Part shown: positions 55,894 to 64,000 of the stretch, piece after piece
How positions within the stretch are numbered: position 1 is the first letter of the stretch
How the letters are laid out: every line of letters begins with the position of its first letter
Assembly: GCF_030812415.1 (NCBI RefSeq)
Contig: NZ_JAUSST010000001.1
Coordinates: forward strand, 496,001 to 560,000
Reading direction: 5' to 3'
Length of the DNA: 64,000 bases
Source: Paenibacillus harenae
Lineage (GTDB): Bacteria; Bacillota; Bacilli; Paenibacillales; Paenibacillaceae
Translations under genes and position numbers: made by a program
Notes under the pieces: model-generated
The model's database searches: none
What the model was told of the DNA's origin: nothing
The model's input: only the letters and a program-made list of their open reading frames with translations

Positions 55894-56919
55894 TTACTTA
55901 TACCAGCGGCTCATTAAGAGTGCCATATCCTTGGATATTAGATCGAGCAGGCTGATCACTTTGCCGTATTCCATCCGTTTCGGACCCAATATGCCGATCG
56001 TGCCAAGCGATTGTCCGTCCACGGCATAGGTGGCCGTAATCAAGCTGCAATCGCTGATTGCCTTGTGGTCATTTTCTGTTCCGATACGTACTTGTATACC
56101 TGATGGAAGCGCGGAAAACATTTTCATTATTGCAGGCGTCTCGTCGAGCAAATCCAAGATCGTCTTTACTTTGTCTACATCCTTGAACTCCGGCTGCGTC
56201 AGCATGTTCGTTGTACCGCTTAAGAAAATGCGGTGCTCATCGTCGCTTTGCAGCGCGTGGTCAAGCACTTGAAGCACTTGCTCGAAATGATCGACATGCC
56301 GCTCCAGCTCTTGGCCGACCTCCGAGTAAAGCTTCGACTTCAAACGGATCAGCGGAACGCCAGCCAGCTTCTCGTTCAAAATGTTGACGACCTTCTGCAT
56401 ATCGTCCATCTTAAGTCCTTCCGGCAACGCGATGGTCCGATTCTCGACATGACCGGTATTCGTCACGATAATCGCAACGGCCGACGTATCGTTAAGCGGA
56501 ACCAAACCGAAATGCTTCAAGGAATTGGAGAACAGCTCCGGCCCGAGCAAGATCGACGTATAGTTCGTTAGATTGGACAGGATGCCGGCAGCGTGCTGGA
56601 TCACTTCTTCCATCTGGCTCATCTTATCCGTAACGAACGATCGAACCATGCCAAGGTCATGCTCATTAACCTCGCTGAGCTTCACCAAATGGTCGACGTA
56701 ATAACGGTATCCCTTTGTAGAAGGCACGCGTCCGGCGGACGTATGCGGCTGTTCCAGGAAGCCGAGCTCCTCCAGATCGGCCATTTCATTGCGAATGGTG
56801 GCCGGACTGAAAGCGACGTCGCCTCGCTTCGAAATGCTGCGTGAACCGACCGGTTCGGCCGAGCGAATATAATCATCCACTATTGCGTGCAATATCATCC
56901 GTTGTCGATCCGTCAGCAT
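55894..56919 (-). CDS. hrcA: heat-shock repressor HrcA
   Basis: 341 residues. Winged helix N-terminus (LTDRQRMILHAIVDDYI ... PVGSRSISKR) and C-terminal effector part. Represses the operon at CIRCE. ATG 56919 follows GGGGGAATTCGA; the frame extension to 56964 crosses CIRCE and is rejected. Confidence 0.97.
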   Translation of the reverse strand: MLTDRQRMILHAIVDDYIRSAEPVGSRSISKRGDVAFSPATIRNEMADLEELGFLEQPHTSAGRVPSTKGYRYYVDHLVKLSEVNEHDLGMVRSFVTDKMSQMEEVIQHAAGILSNLTNYTSILLGPELFSNSLKHFGLVPLNDTSAVAIIVTNTGHVENRTIALPEGLKMDDMQKVVNILNEKLAGVPLIRLKSKLYSEVGQELERHVDHFEQVLQVLDHALQSDDEHRIFLSGTTNMLTQPEFKDVDKVKTILDLLDETPAIMKMFSALPSGIQVRIGTENDHKAISDCSLITATYAVDGQSLGTIGILGPKRMEYGKVISLLDLISKDMALLMSRWYK

Positions 56920-56957
56920 TCGAATTCCCCCTACTTTATTGTTCATTACCGTTATCG

Positions 56958-56993
56958 TTAGCACTCAATCGATTCGAGTGCTAATCAATAATA
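56958..56993 (-). promoter_or_regulatory. CIRCE operator and -10 box of hrcA-grpE-dnaK-dnaJ
   Basis: TTAGCACTC, nine bases, GAGTGCTAA (56958-56984), a perfect CIRCE. A TATTAT on the minus strand at 56993-56988 is the likely -10; the -35 is not clear. HrcA binding should cover the start point. Confidence 0.9.
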
Positions 56994-56996
56994 CAA

Positions 56997-57040
56997 AAAT
57001 ACCAAACCAGCTTGACGATTGTCAAGTCGGTCCGGTATTT
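56997..57040 (-). terminator. intrinsic terminator of the GNAT gene
   Basis: A 20-position stem with one mismatch (AAATACC and CTTGAC arms pair with GTCAAG and GGTATTT), loop AATC, T-rich tail, directly before the hrcA promoter. Confidence 0.8.
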
Positions 57041-57069
57041 TTGTTCGCATTGACGCTGCAACCGGATCG

Positions 57070-57537
57070 TTAGACCGTTCTTAGTACGGCGATTTCATCG
57101 CAGGCATGCTGCTTCGGGCAATTGACGCAGTCTTTCCATACTTTCTCCGGAAAAATCTCCTTCTCGACGATCGAGAAGCCGTTTCGCTTGAAGAAATTAT
57201 CCGCATACGTGAGCGCCATTACTTTATGAACGTTCAGCGCCTTGGCCTGTTCAACCAAGCTCTCGACGAGTTTGTTGCCGATGCCAAGTCCTCTGTACCC
57301 TTCGGTCATGCCGAGCGAGCGAATTTCCACCAGATCGTCTCCAAGCCGGCTTAACGATCCGCAGCCGACGACGACCCCGTCGACTTCGGCAACGACGAAC
57401 GTATCAATTATATGTTGCAGAGCTTCTCGTGTACGAGGCAGCATAATGCCTTTCTCGGCATAACCTTTAATTAATTGAAACAACGTCTCGATATCATCGG
57501 AAGTCGCTTTTCTGCATAATACCTCTAATGCCTGCAT
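57070..57537 (-). CDS. GNAT N-acetyltransferase (ArgA-like)
   Basis: 155 residues. Acetyl-CoA motif MTEGYRGLGIGNKLVE (GxxGxG-like) and KVMALTYADNFF. The C-terminal CVNCPKQHAC is seen in a subgroup often annotated as N-acetylglutamate synthase-like. Substrate not proved. Own promoter and terminator. Confidence 0.8.
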   Translation of the reverse strand: MQALEVLCRKATSDDIETLFQLIKGYAEKGIMLPRTREALQHIIDTFVVAEVDGVVVGCGSLSRLGDDLVEIRSLGMTEGYRGLGIGNKLVESLVEQAKALNVHKVMALTYADNFFKRNGFSIVEKEIFPEKVWKDCVNCPKQHACDEIAVLRTV

Positions 57538-57585
57538 CGCTGCCTTCGCCTCCGCTCGTTACTGATGAAAAAATCAATATGAATA

Positions 57586-57614
57586 AATATACAACACAAT
57601 GTATTTTTACACAA
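57586..57614 (-). promoter_or_regulatory. sigma-A promoter of the GNAT gene
   Basis: TTGTGT (57614-57609), 17-base spacer, TATATT (57591-57586). Confidence 0.65.
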
Positions 57615-57636
57615 TAGAGAAAAAGATGCTGCTTTC

Positions 57637-58800
57637 TCAGCCCTCCAGGAACGCGCCAAACACTTCGTTGCCGAGCAAAACGCCCTGCGAAGTAAGTTTA
57701 TAAACCGTATCGTCCGCAAGCTCCAGCCTCTCAAGCAGGCCGTCGCTTACCAGCTTCTCCGTCGTAGAACCAAATTTCCGTTCCAACGATTGACCGCCGA
57801 ACTGTTTCGCGAAATTCGACGACCGAACGCCCTCCAGCAGACGCAAGCCTACCATCATGAAGTCCTCCATCGCCTCTTGTTCGCTAACCTCGAACGAATC
57901 GAGGCGCGGCAGCTTATCCGCTGCCGCCTCGATATAAGGCGTAATGCCTTTCAAGTTCACATGACGCTTGCGATTGGCATAGCCATGCGCGCCGGCGCCT
58001 AAACCGTAGTAAGGCTCGTTGCGCCAGTACGTGGAGTTGTGACGGCTTTCGTAACCCGGCTTCGCGAAGTTGCTGATTTCGTAATGCGCGTAGCCGCCGG
58101 CTTTCAGCATCTCCATTAAGCGGATGAACATGTTGAACTCCTCATCCTCGGTCGGCAGAGGCAGCTCATTCCGTTCGTACAGCTTGTGGAACAGCGTATT
58201 CTCCTCGACTTTCAAGCTATAGATCGAATAGTGCGGCAAGTCTAACGCCAGAGCGCTCTCCACGCTGCCGGCCAGATGCTCGAGCGTCTGGCCCGGCAAT
58301 CCGAACATTAGATCGATCGACATGTTCGTAAAACCGACCTTGCGCGCATTTTCCAAGCTGCGATACACGTCGTCTACATTATGAATGCGGCCAATCCGCT
58401 CCAGTAGTCCGTTGTCGAACGACTGGACGCCGAAGCTGATTCGATTGACTCCTCCTTCGCGCATCGCTTGCAGCTTCTCGATATCCGTCGTGCCGGGATT
58501 CGCTTCCATCGTGAATTCAACATTCGGAGAAAGCGGGAAATGCGCCTTGACCGAATCGAGAAACACTTTCATCTGCGGCGGCGTCAGCACCGTCGGCGTA
58601 CCCCCGCCTACGAAGACGGTATCGATCTGCTCCGGCGGCAACAGCTCGGCCGTCCTCTGCATCTCTTGCTCAAGCGCGGTCAAATACTGATCAACGGGCT
58701 GGCCTTTCAATACGTAGGATGTGAAGTCGCAATAATGGCATTTGTTCGTGCAAAAAGGAATGTGAATATATAACGCCCGAGGCGGTTGTATGACACTCAT
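57637..58800 (-). CDS. hemW: radical SAM heme chaperone HemW
   Basis: 387 residues. Radical SAM motif with Cys17, Cys21, Cys24 followed by Phe26 (CTNKCHYCDF), FVGGGTPT, and a C-terminal HemN-like tail. Delivers heme to targets; not a true coproporphyrinogen oxidase. SD AAGGAGGAC. Confidence 0.93.
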   Translation of the reverse strand: MSVIQPPRALYIHIPFCTNKCHYCDFTSYVLKGQPVDQYLTALEQEMQRTAELLPPEQIDTVFVGGGTPTVLTPPQMKVFLDSVKAHFPLSPNVEFTMEANPGTTDIEKLQAMREGGVNRISFGVQSFDNGLLERIGRIHNVDDVYRSLENARKVGFTNMSIDLMFGLPGQTLEHLAGSVESALALDLPHYSIYSLKVEENTLFHKLYERNELPLPTEDEEFNMFIRLMEMLKAGGYAHYEISNFAKPGYESRHNSTYWRNEPYYGLGAGAHGYANRKRHVNLKGITPYIEAAADKLPRLDSFEVSEQEAMEDFMMVGLRLLEGVRSSNFAKQFGGQSLERKFGSTTEKLVSDGLLERLELADDTVYKLTSQGVLLGNEVFGAFLEG

Positions 58801-58877
58801 CGTTAGTCCTCCTTCCGTCCTTTCAAATAAAAAGAAGGAGAGCCGCGCTCTCCCTCGCTTCGCTACTTTGAATGATC

Positions 58878-60695
58878 TTAATCCTCGTCGATCTTAAGTA
58901 CGGCCATGAACGCTTCCTGCGGCACCTCGACGCTGCCGACCTGCTTCATCCGCTTCTTGCCTTCCTTCTGCTTCTCGAGCAACTTCCGCTTACGGCTGAT
59001 ATCGCCGCCGTAACACTTGGCAAGAACGTTCTTCCGCATCGCTTTAACCGTCTCTCGGGCAATAACCTTCGTTCCGATCGATGCTTGAATCGGCACCTCG
59101 AACATTTGGCGAGGGATAAGCTCCTTCATCTTCTCGCAAATGAGCCGTCCGCGGTGGTAAGCGCGGTCGCGATGCACGATGACGGACAAGGCGTCAACCT
59201 GCTCGCCGTTCAACATAATGTCCATCTTCACGAGATTGGACCGGCGATAACCGGACACTTCGTAATCGAAAGACGCATAACCTTTCGTATTCGACTTCAA
59301 TTGATCGAAGAAATCATAGACGATCTCGGATAACGGAATCTGGTACGTAATCGTAACGCGGTTCGTATCAAGATATTCCATATTGACGAATTCGCCACGT
59401 TTATTTTGACAAAGCTCCATTATAGCCCCGACATAATCGTTGGGAACGATAATGCCCGCTTTAACGAACGGCTCCTCAACAAAATCAAGCTTGCCGGCTT
59501 CCGGATAGTTCGATGGGTTGTCGATATCCATCGACTCGCCATTGGTCAACGTTACTTTGTAAATAACGCTTGGCGCCGTCGTTATGAGCGGAATATTGAA
59601 CTCGCGTTCGATACGCTCCTGAATGATCTCCATATGCAACAAACCAAGGAAGCCGCAACGGAAGCCGAAGCCTAGCGCTGTCGACGATTCCGGCTCGTAT
59701 CTGAGCGATGCGTCGTTCAGCTCGAGCTTCTCGAGCGCCTCGCGCAAATCGTTGTAATCTTGCGTCTCGATCGGATACAAACCGCAGAATACCATCGGAT
59801 TAATGCGACGGTAGCCCGGCAGCGGTTCTGGTGCCGGACGCTTCGCTTCCGTTACCGTATCGCCGACACGAGTATCCTTCACGTTCTTGATGCCGGCTAC
59901 GACGAAGCCTACATCTCCGACGGCAAGCTCGTCGACAATCGACATGCGCGGTTTGAATGCCCCGACCTCAATGACTTCGAATTCGGCTCCCGTCGCCATG
60001 AAGCGAATTTTTTTGCCGGCTTTGATGCTGCCGTCCATGACGCGCACATATACGATTACGCCTTTGTAGGGATCGTAATGGGAATCGAAGATCAGCGCCT
60101 TAAGCGGCTGATCCGGGTCGCCAGTCGGCGCCGGAACCTTTGAAACGACCTGCTCCAATATTTCCTTAATGCCGATGCCCGCTTTCGCGGATGCCAGAAC
60201 GGCTTCGCTCGCGTCAAGGCCGATGACATCCTCGATTTCCTGCTTCACGCGCTCTGGCTCGGCGCTAGGCAGATCGATCTTGTTGATGACAGGCAAGATT
60301 TCCAGGCTATTATCCAGCGCCAAGTATACATTGGCAAGCGTCTGCGCCTCAATGCCTTGCGCCGCATCTACGACTAGAAGCGCGCCCTCGCAGGCCGCCA
60401 TGCTTCGAGAAACCTCGTACGTAAAGTCGACGTGTCCCGGCGTATCGATCAGGTTCAGAATGTAATCCTCGCCGTCGTCGGCGCGGTACGTCAATCTGAC
60501 CGCCTGCAGCTTGATCGTAATGCCTCGCTCCCGTTCCAGGTCCATTTGGTCAAGCACCTGCGATTGCATTTCGCGGGAGGAAAGAGCACCGGTATATTCT
60601 AAAATCCGGTCAGCCAAAGTTGATTTGCCGTGGTCTATATGCGCAATAATGGAAAAATTTCTTATTTTCTTTTGCCGGTCACGAACGTCTGTCAT
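58878..60695 (-). CDS. lepA: elongation factor 4 LepA
   Basis: 605 residues. G domain ([27 protein letters not shown]), followed by EF-G-like domains and the LepA C-terminal domain ([23 protein letters not shown]). Ribosomal back-translocase or initiation quality factor. ATG 60695 gives the usual N-terminus; the extension to 60710 is not supported. Confidence 0.97.
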   Translation of the reverse strand: MTDVRDRQKKIRNFSIIAHIDHGKSTLADRILEYTGALSSREMQSQVLDQMDLERERGITIKLQAVRLTYRADDGEDYILNLIDTPGHVDFTYEVSRSMAACEGALLVVDAAQGIEAQTLANVYLALDNSLEILPVINKIDLPSAEPERVKQEIEDVIGLDASEAVLASAKAGIGIKEILEQVVSKVPAPTGDPDQPLKALIFDSHYDPYKGVIVYVRVMDGSIKAGKKIRFMATGAEFEVIEVGAFKPRMSIVDELAVGDVGFVVAGIKNVKDTRVGDTVTEAKRPAPEPLPGYRRINPMVFCGLYPIETQDYNDLREALEKLELNDASLRYEPESSTALGFGFRCGFLGLLHMEIIQERIEREFNIPLITTAPSVIYKVTLTNGESMDIDNPSNYPEAGKLDFVEEPFVKAGIIVPNDYVGAIMELCQNKRGEFVNMEYLDTNRVTITYQIPLSEIVYDFFDQLKSNTKGYASFDYEVSGYRRSNLVKMDIMLNGEQVDALSVIVHRDRAYHRGRLICEKMKELIPRQMFEVPIQASIGTKVIARETVKAMRKNVLAKCYGGDISRKRKLLEKQKEGKKRMKQVGSVEVPQEAFMAVLKIDED

Positions 60696-60737
60696 GCCTA
60701 ACCCCCACAATATCCATTAATTCTAATCATTCTTTCT

Positions 60738-60767
60738 AGTATATCAGCTTTTGGTGTATGTGGGCAA
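60738..60767 (-). promoter_or_regulatory. sigma-A promoter of lepA
   Basis: TTGCCC (60767-60762), 18-base spacer, TATACT (60743-60738). About 43 bases before the ATG. Confidence 0.55.
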
Positions 60768-60776
60768 TGTTCATTC

Positions 60777-61223
60777 TCACTTCGTCAATCCGTCGAAAAT
60801 AGAGACGACGAATCGGATCCCGCCGCTCGATACGGATTGCAGCATCCCCGAGGCCGATTCGGCCAGTTTATCGACGGCGGGCGCATCCTCTTGAACCGGT
60901 ATACCCGGCAGCCGCTCGTCCTCATCGATAACCGGCGATTTACCGGCTTTTGATTCTCCTACGCCTGCCTTAGTCAACAACCGCTTCGTTTCCTCAAGTT
61001 CCCGCTCCAGTTCCTCGATCTTCCGGGCATAAACCGAGTTTTCGTCATTTTGCTGCGAATTTTCCTCGGCGACCGCATTTTCCTCGTATAAGCTTCCGGA
61101 CTCCGTTTCCTCGAAAGTACCGTTGATGCGCTCAAGTCCTGCCGAAGACATCTCGATTCCGTATAAGACGATAAACACAATCGCGCCTCCCAGTATTGTC
61201 CACTTAAGCGCATTCCTCTTCAT
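60777..61223 (-). CDS. yqxA: YqxA-like (DUF3679) membrane-anchored protein
   Basis: 148 residues. One membrane segment (about 7-24), then a coiled stretch (about 65-88, KIEELERELEETKRLL). EMSSAGLERINGTFE fits the DUF3679 pattern and its place between spoIIP and lepA is that of yqxA. Function unknown; sporulation-linked. Confidence 0.7.
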   Translation of the reverse strand: MKRNALKWTILGGAIVFIVLYGIEMSSAGLERINGTFEETESGSLYEENAVAEENSQQNDENSVYARKIEELERELEETKRLLTKAGVGESKAGKSPVIDEDERLPGIPVQEDAPAVDKLAESASGMLQSVSSGGIRFVVSIFDGLTK

Positions 61224-61252
61224 GGCTCATTCTTCCCTTCGATTCTAATAGC

Positions 61253-62503
61253 TTAGCTTTCTTTACCGCTCTTATTTGGGACTGCGACCTTCGCATCCTC
61301 CCAGTAGATTTCGCCAATAACTTCCGCGAGCGCGTCAGCCGTCCGATACGATTCCTCAAGCGTATTGTCTACGCCGCCGATCTCAACCAGAACGCTGTCC
61401 GAGGCGAGCGATTGATTATATTCCCCGTTGCCCGTCGCTGCCGTCTTGCCCCAGATGCCACGCGAGATTCCGGGGTACTTTTTCTCCAGCGATTCATGTA
61501 TTTTGGTAGCGAATGCTTCGTTTTCTTTCCAGTTCGGATTTTTGTGGCCGATTACAAAATACACTTGTGCATAGCTTTGTCCGTCAATATCGATCGTCGT
61601 ATATTTACGCTTCTGGGAATCCCGATGCAGATCGAAAAAGAACTTCAGCTTCTTGCTGCTCGCCATTGCTTCCTTCACGGTCTTCATTGAGTATTTATAG
61701 GACAGCTCCCAACGGTAGCCCTTGATTGCAGTCGGATAGTCGGTCTTGCTATGTAGAGCGCCGACGCCTTCTTCCTCCAGCTTTTCGGCGAGCCTCTTGC
61801 CGACTAGCGTAATATTCGTTTCCGTGGAATTCGGATCTTTCATCTTCTCCGTCAGCTCGGGAAACCACGATTCTCGGTTGTGCGAATGATAGATGAACAC
61901 AACCTTATCGTCTCCTGTCGTCGGCTCTGACGGCTTGTTGCCCCCGTCCTGCGCGGGAGGCTCGGTAGCCTGCGTCGGCGGGTCAGTGCCGGGATCAGCC
62001 GAGCTTTCTCCGCCTGGAGTACCCCCAGAACCCGTTCCCGTCTCCGGCTCGGAAATGATCGGCGTATTATCTTCCGGACCGACCTCGACATCGGTTCCGA
62101 TCCCTTGCCGGATTAAGATAGCGTCGTTGGCGTTCATGCCCGGCAATTCGCCTGCAAGAAGGCTCTTCGGATCATTCGGGTTTATATCCGTTAATGCGCG
62201 TATAAGAAATTTGCTGACTTGTTTGCTGGAAAGCGAGCCTGATTCGCTGCTGCTCCGGAATGCGGGCATCTCCATTTCTAGCATGTCCCCAAAAAAGCCG
62301 CTAGATACGGTGGCTGCAAACCCTTTCATCGAATTGACAGGGTCGGCCGTTGACTGCTGATGGGCCATACCCGCCAACCCTATCAAAATAAAAAACAAAG
62401 TCGAGCTAAATGAAAGAAGCGCGAAAGTACGCCCCGTTACCAGCAACTGCCTAACCCTCCGGCTTTCTCTTCCGAAATCCAGCAGCATGATCGATCGTTT
62501 CAT
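61253..62503 (-). CDS. spoIIP: stage II sporulation protein P
   Basis: 416 residues. Cell-wall hydrolase (amidase and endopeptidase) of the engulfment complex with SpoIID/SpoIIM. One membrane segment near residue 27-48, a Gly/Pro/Thr linker (about 140-200), then YHSHNRESW, FFDLHRDSQ and VLVEIGGVDNTLEES, with the metal-binding His and Glu. ATG 62503 has GGAGG ten bases upstream; ATG 62512 is too close to it. Confidence 0.95.
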   Translation of the reverse strand: MKRSIMLLDFGRESRRVRQLLVTGRTFALLSFSSTLFFILIGLAGMAHQQSTADPVNSMKGFAATVSSGFFGDMLEMEMPAFRSSSESGSLSSKQVSKFLIRALTDINPNDPKSLLAGELPGMNANDAILIRQGIGTDVEVGPEDNTPIISEPETGTGSGGTPGGESSADPGTDPPTQATEPPAQDGGNKPSEPTTGDDKVVFIYHSHNRESWFPELTEKMKDPNSTETNITLVGKRLAEKLEEEGVGALHSKTDYPTAIKGYRWELSYKYSMKTVKEAMASSKKLKFFFDLHRDSQKRKYTTIDIDGQSYAQVYFVIGHKNPNWKENEAFATKIHESLEKKYPGISRGIWGKTAATGNGEYNQSLASDSVLVEIGGVDNTLEESYRTADALAEVIGEIYWEDAKVAVPNKSGKES

Positions 62504-62544
62504 TGTTTCCATACCTCCCGCCTAAGTTTCCGCAAGCTACTATT

Positions 62545-62572
62545 AATCTATGAGCGCTGCAAAGTTCATAGA
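62545..62572 (-). promoter_or_regulatory. sigma-E-like promoter of spoIIP-yqxA
   Basis: -10 CATAGATT (62552-62545) matches CATACAnT in seven of eight positions; -35 TCTATGA (62572-62566) is weaker; 13-base spacer. Confidence 0.45.
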
Positions 62573-62633
62573 ACCAATAGAACATACGAATTCACAATCT
62601 CATAGAGTTGGATTGGGAGAGTACGGTAGCATG

Positions 62634-62677
62634 CAAAAAAAAAGCGACGCCCCAACATTTAAGCTGGAACGTCGCTT
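62634..62677 (-). terminator. intrinsic terminator of gpr
   Basis: AAGCGACG pairs with CGTCGCTT, extended by TTCCAGC/GTTGGGG with wobble pairs; then nine or more T. Confidence 0.85.
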
Positions 62678-62684
62678 GTACGGT

Positions 62685-63689
62685 TTAATGCGTGTAAGCC
62701 GCCACATTATCCGTATCCACCGCGTCATGAAGCGAAGCGTTAAGACCGCTGGCGATAATGTTGGCAATATCCTCGATAAACTGGTCGATTTCCTTCGGCG
62801 TTACGAGCAGATCATGACCTAGCGGACTCAGAACTTCGCGAACGAGCTGCAGACGTTCCTGTTCGGCCATCTGGTTCATTAAACCAAAAATATGATTGGT
62901 ATCGCCCTTCTGCGTCTCGATATGGGTTCTCATCATCTCGATCGTATTGTTGACGATGGTCGAGGCGTATACAACGGTCGGTACGCCGATGGCAATAACC
63001 GGCACGCCCAATATTTCCTTTGTCAGCCCTTTGCGCTTATTGCCTATGCCTGAGCCGGGATGTATGCCGGTGTCCGCTATCTGAATCGTCGTATTTACGC
63101 GTTCGATCGCTTTGGACGCTAGCGCGTCAATCGCAATAATGAGATCCGGCTTCGATCGCTCCACGATCCCTTGCACGATCTCGCTCGATTCGATACCCGT
63201 AATCCCGAGCACGCCTGGCGCTATCGCGCTGACGGGACGATAGCCTGGCGCGACTTGATCGGGCATGAGCTCGAAATAATGGCGAGTAACCATCACGTTC
63301 TCCACGACGAGCGGGCCGAGCGCATCTGGCGTGACGTTCCAGTTGCCCAGACCGACGATCAGTATTTTGGCCATTTTGTTAATACCAAGCCGCTCGAGAA
63401 ATTTCTCGAAATGTTTGGCGAAAGCCGTTGCGACGCGGTCCTGCAGCTCTGTGTCCTGATTGCGCAGCTCAGGCACCTCGATCGTTACGTATTGGCCCTG
63501 TATCTTGCCAATCGCCTGCGAGCCCTGCTCGTTTTGCACATGCAGCTGCGTGATCGTGATTCCGTTATCCTCCGTCACCTCCGAGACTATGCCCGGGATC
63601 GGCCCGCCGCCAGGCGTCTCCGCCATTTCTTTCGCTTCCAAAGCCAAGTCGGTCCGAATATTGAATTGCTGCAAGTCAAGCTCACTCAT
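62685..63689 (-). CDS. gpr: germination protease GPR
   Basis: 334 residues. Degrades small acid-soluble spore proteins on germination. N-terminal propeptide region with IRTDLALEAKEM (the zymogen cleavage site zone) and ILIVGLGNWNVTPDALGPLVV, NKRKGLTKEILGVPVIAIGVPTVV. Made as an inactive zymogen. SD GAAGGGAGC. Divergent from rpsT. A forespore sigma-G promoter is expected but I could not place it. Confidence 0.95.
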   Translation of the reverse strand: MSELDLQQFNIRTDLALEAKEMAETPGGGPIPGIVSEVTEDNGITITQLHVQNEQGSQAIGKIQGQYVTIEVPELRNQDTELQDRVATAFAKHFEKFLERLGINKMAKILIVGLGNWNVTPDALGPLVVENVMVTRHYFELMPDQVAPGYRPVSAIAPGVLGITGIESSEIVQGIVERSKPDLIIAIDALASKAIERVNTTIQIADTGIHPGSGIGNKRKGLTKEILGVPVIAIGVPTVVYASTIVNNTIEMMRTHIETQKGDTNHIFGLMNQMAEQERLQLVREVLSPLGHDLLVTPKEIDQFIEDIANIIASGLNASLHDAVDTDNVAAYTH

Positions 63690-63812
63690 TATGCTATTGC
63701 TCCCTTCATGCGTACATATGTCCTTTCGTTATTGTTTGCAAGGCGGTCGATTTCATACTTTTGATTTCAATGACGGCATCTTGTATCCAGCCAGACTGCC
63801 CATTGGTTACTA

Positions 63813-63841
63813 TTGCTTTTTGATAACCTGCATGGTAATAT
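63813..63841 (+). promoter_or_regulatory. sigma-A promoter of rpsT
   Basis: TTGCTT (63813-63818), 17-base spacer, TAATAT (63836-63841); leader of about 50 bases. Confidence 0.5.
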
Positions 63842-63899
63842 ATTTTAAGTTGTGTTGTCTAGATTTTTACCGTTGTAAACAGTTTAGGAGGTGAATTCC

Positions 63900-64000
63900 A
63901 TGCCAAACATTAAATCCGCAATTAAACGCGTCAAAACAAGCGAAAAACGCCGTGCTTTGAACGCATCCCAAAAATCCGCACTTCGTTCGGCCGTTAAATC
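63900..64000 (+). CDS. rpsT: 30S ribosomal protein S20, N-terminal part (runs off the right edge)
   Basis: 33 residues visible, [30 protein letters not shown], the S20 N-terminus. AGGAGGTGAATTCC precedes the ATG. Binds 16S rRNA. Divergent from gpr. Confidence 0.95.
   Translation, partial: MPNIKSAIKRVKTSEKRRALNASQKSALRSAVK

Noticed and set aside
63690..63780. Sigma-G promoter for gpr
   Set aside because: A GTATG and CAAACAATA pair can be drawn but spacing and match are too loose to report.
1..64000. CRISPR array, prophage, IS element, tRNA or rRNA
   Set aside because: I saw no regularly spaced repeats, transposase, integrase, phage structural gene, or tRNA cloverleaf. The only tandem repeat is the two-copy unit at 55.2 kb.

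Overview
The window reads as chromosomal core DNA of an endospore-forming member of the Firmicutes, most likely Paenibacillaceae (Paenibacillus/Cohnella-like). The evidence is the Bacillus-type gene order (yqfC-yqfD-phoH-pgpH-ybeY-dgkA-cdd-era-yqzL-recO-glyQS-yqfL-yaiI-dnaG-sigA-trmK-yqfO, and gpr-spoIIP-yqxA-lepA-hemW-hrcA-grpE-dnaK-dnaJ-prmA-rsmE-mtaB), sporulation genes (spoIIP, gpr, yqfC, yqfD), glycine T-box and CIRCE control, and base composition that is roughly half G+C by eye. There is no prophage, IS element, CRISPR array, rRNA or tRNA that I can support. Almost everything is on the minus strand.

Region 1-10.5 kb is the accessory part. It holds the 5' end of a glycogen branching enzyme gene; a tiny double zinc-knuckle protein; a PAS-HTH regulator with a perfect 23-bp palindrome upstream of its promoter; a preQ1-I riboswitch controlling a YhhQ-type queuosine-precursor transporter; a membrane-anchored alpha/beta hydrolase translationally coupled to an ABC ATPase; a small alarmone synthetase; a DUF1540 protein plus a membrane protein; a YpuI homologue; and a secreted subtilase. 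RNase P RNA (class A architecture) with a clear promoter lies at 10.5-10.9 kb.

Region 11-31.5 kb (minus strand) carries the yqfO-trmK pair, the dnaG-sigA macromolecular synthesis block, yaiI, the PPDK regulator, glyQS under a T-box, a DHA2-type MFS pump, recO, yqzL, era, cdd, dgkA, ybeY, the c-di-AMP phosphodiesterase pgpH, phoH, and the sporulation pair yqfC-yqfD behind a sigma-E-like promoter. Region 31.7-35.8 kb has the floA-nfeD membrane-microdomain operon behind an excellent sigma-W-type promoter, then rpsU-yqeY and a HIT protein.

Region 36-51 kb contains addAB (recombination), an rRNA methyltransferase with unusual insertions, a lone Na/Pi cotransporter on the plus strand, a Nudix hydrolase, mtaB, rsmE, an M50-like peptidase probably starting at CTG, and prmA. 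Region 51-64 kb has two small proteins (one YfhD-family), a gene-free stretch with a 21-bp repeat pair, the hrcA-grpE-dnaK-dnaJ heat-shock operon with a perfect 50-bp tandem duplication between grpE and dnaK, a GNAT acetyltransferase, hemW, lepA, yqxA-spoIIP, gpr, and the start of rpsT on the plus strand.

I did not find a clearly new multi-gene system. The most interesting items are non-coding: the riboswitch, the palindrome, the repeats, the ECF/sporulation promoters and the non-canonical start. Functions are from family recognition by eye. Starts were chosen from Shine-Dalgarno placement and family N-termini.
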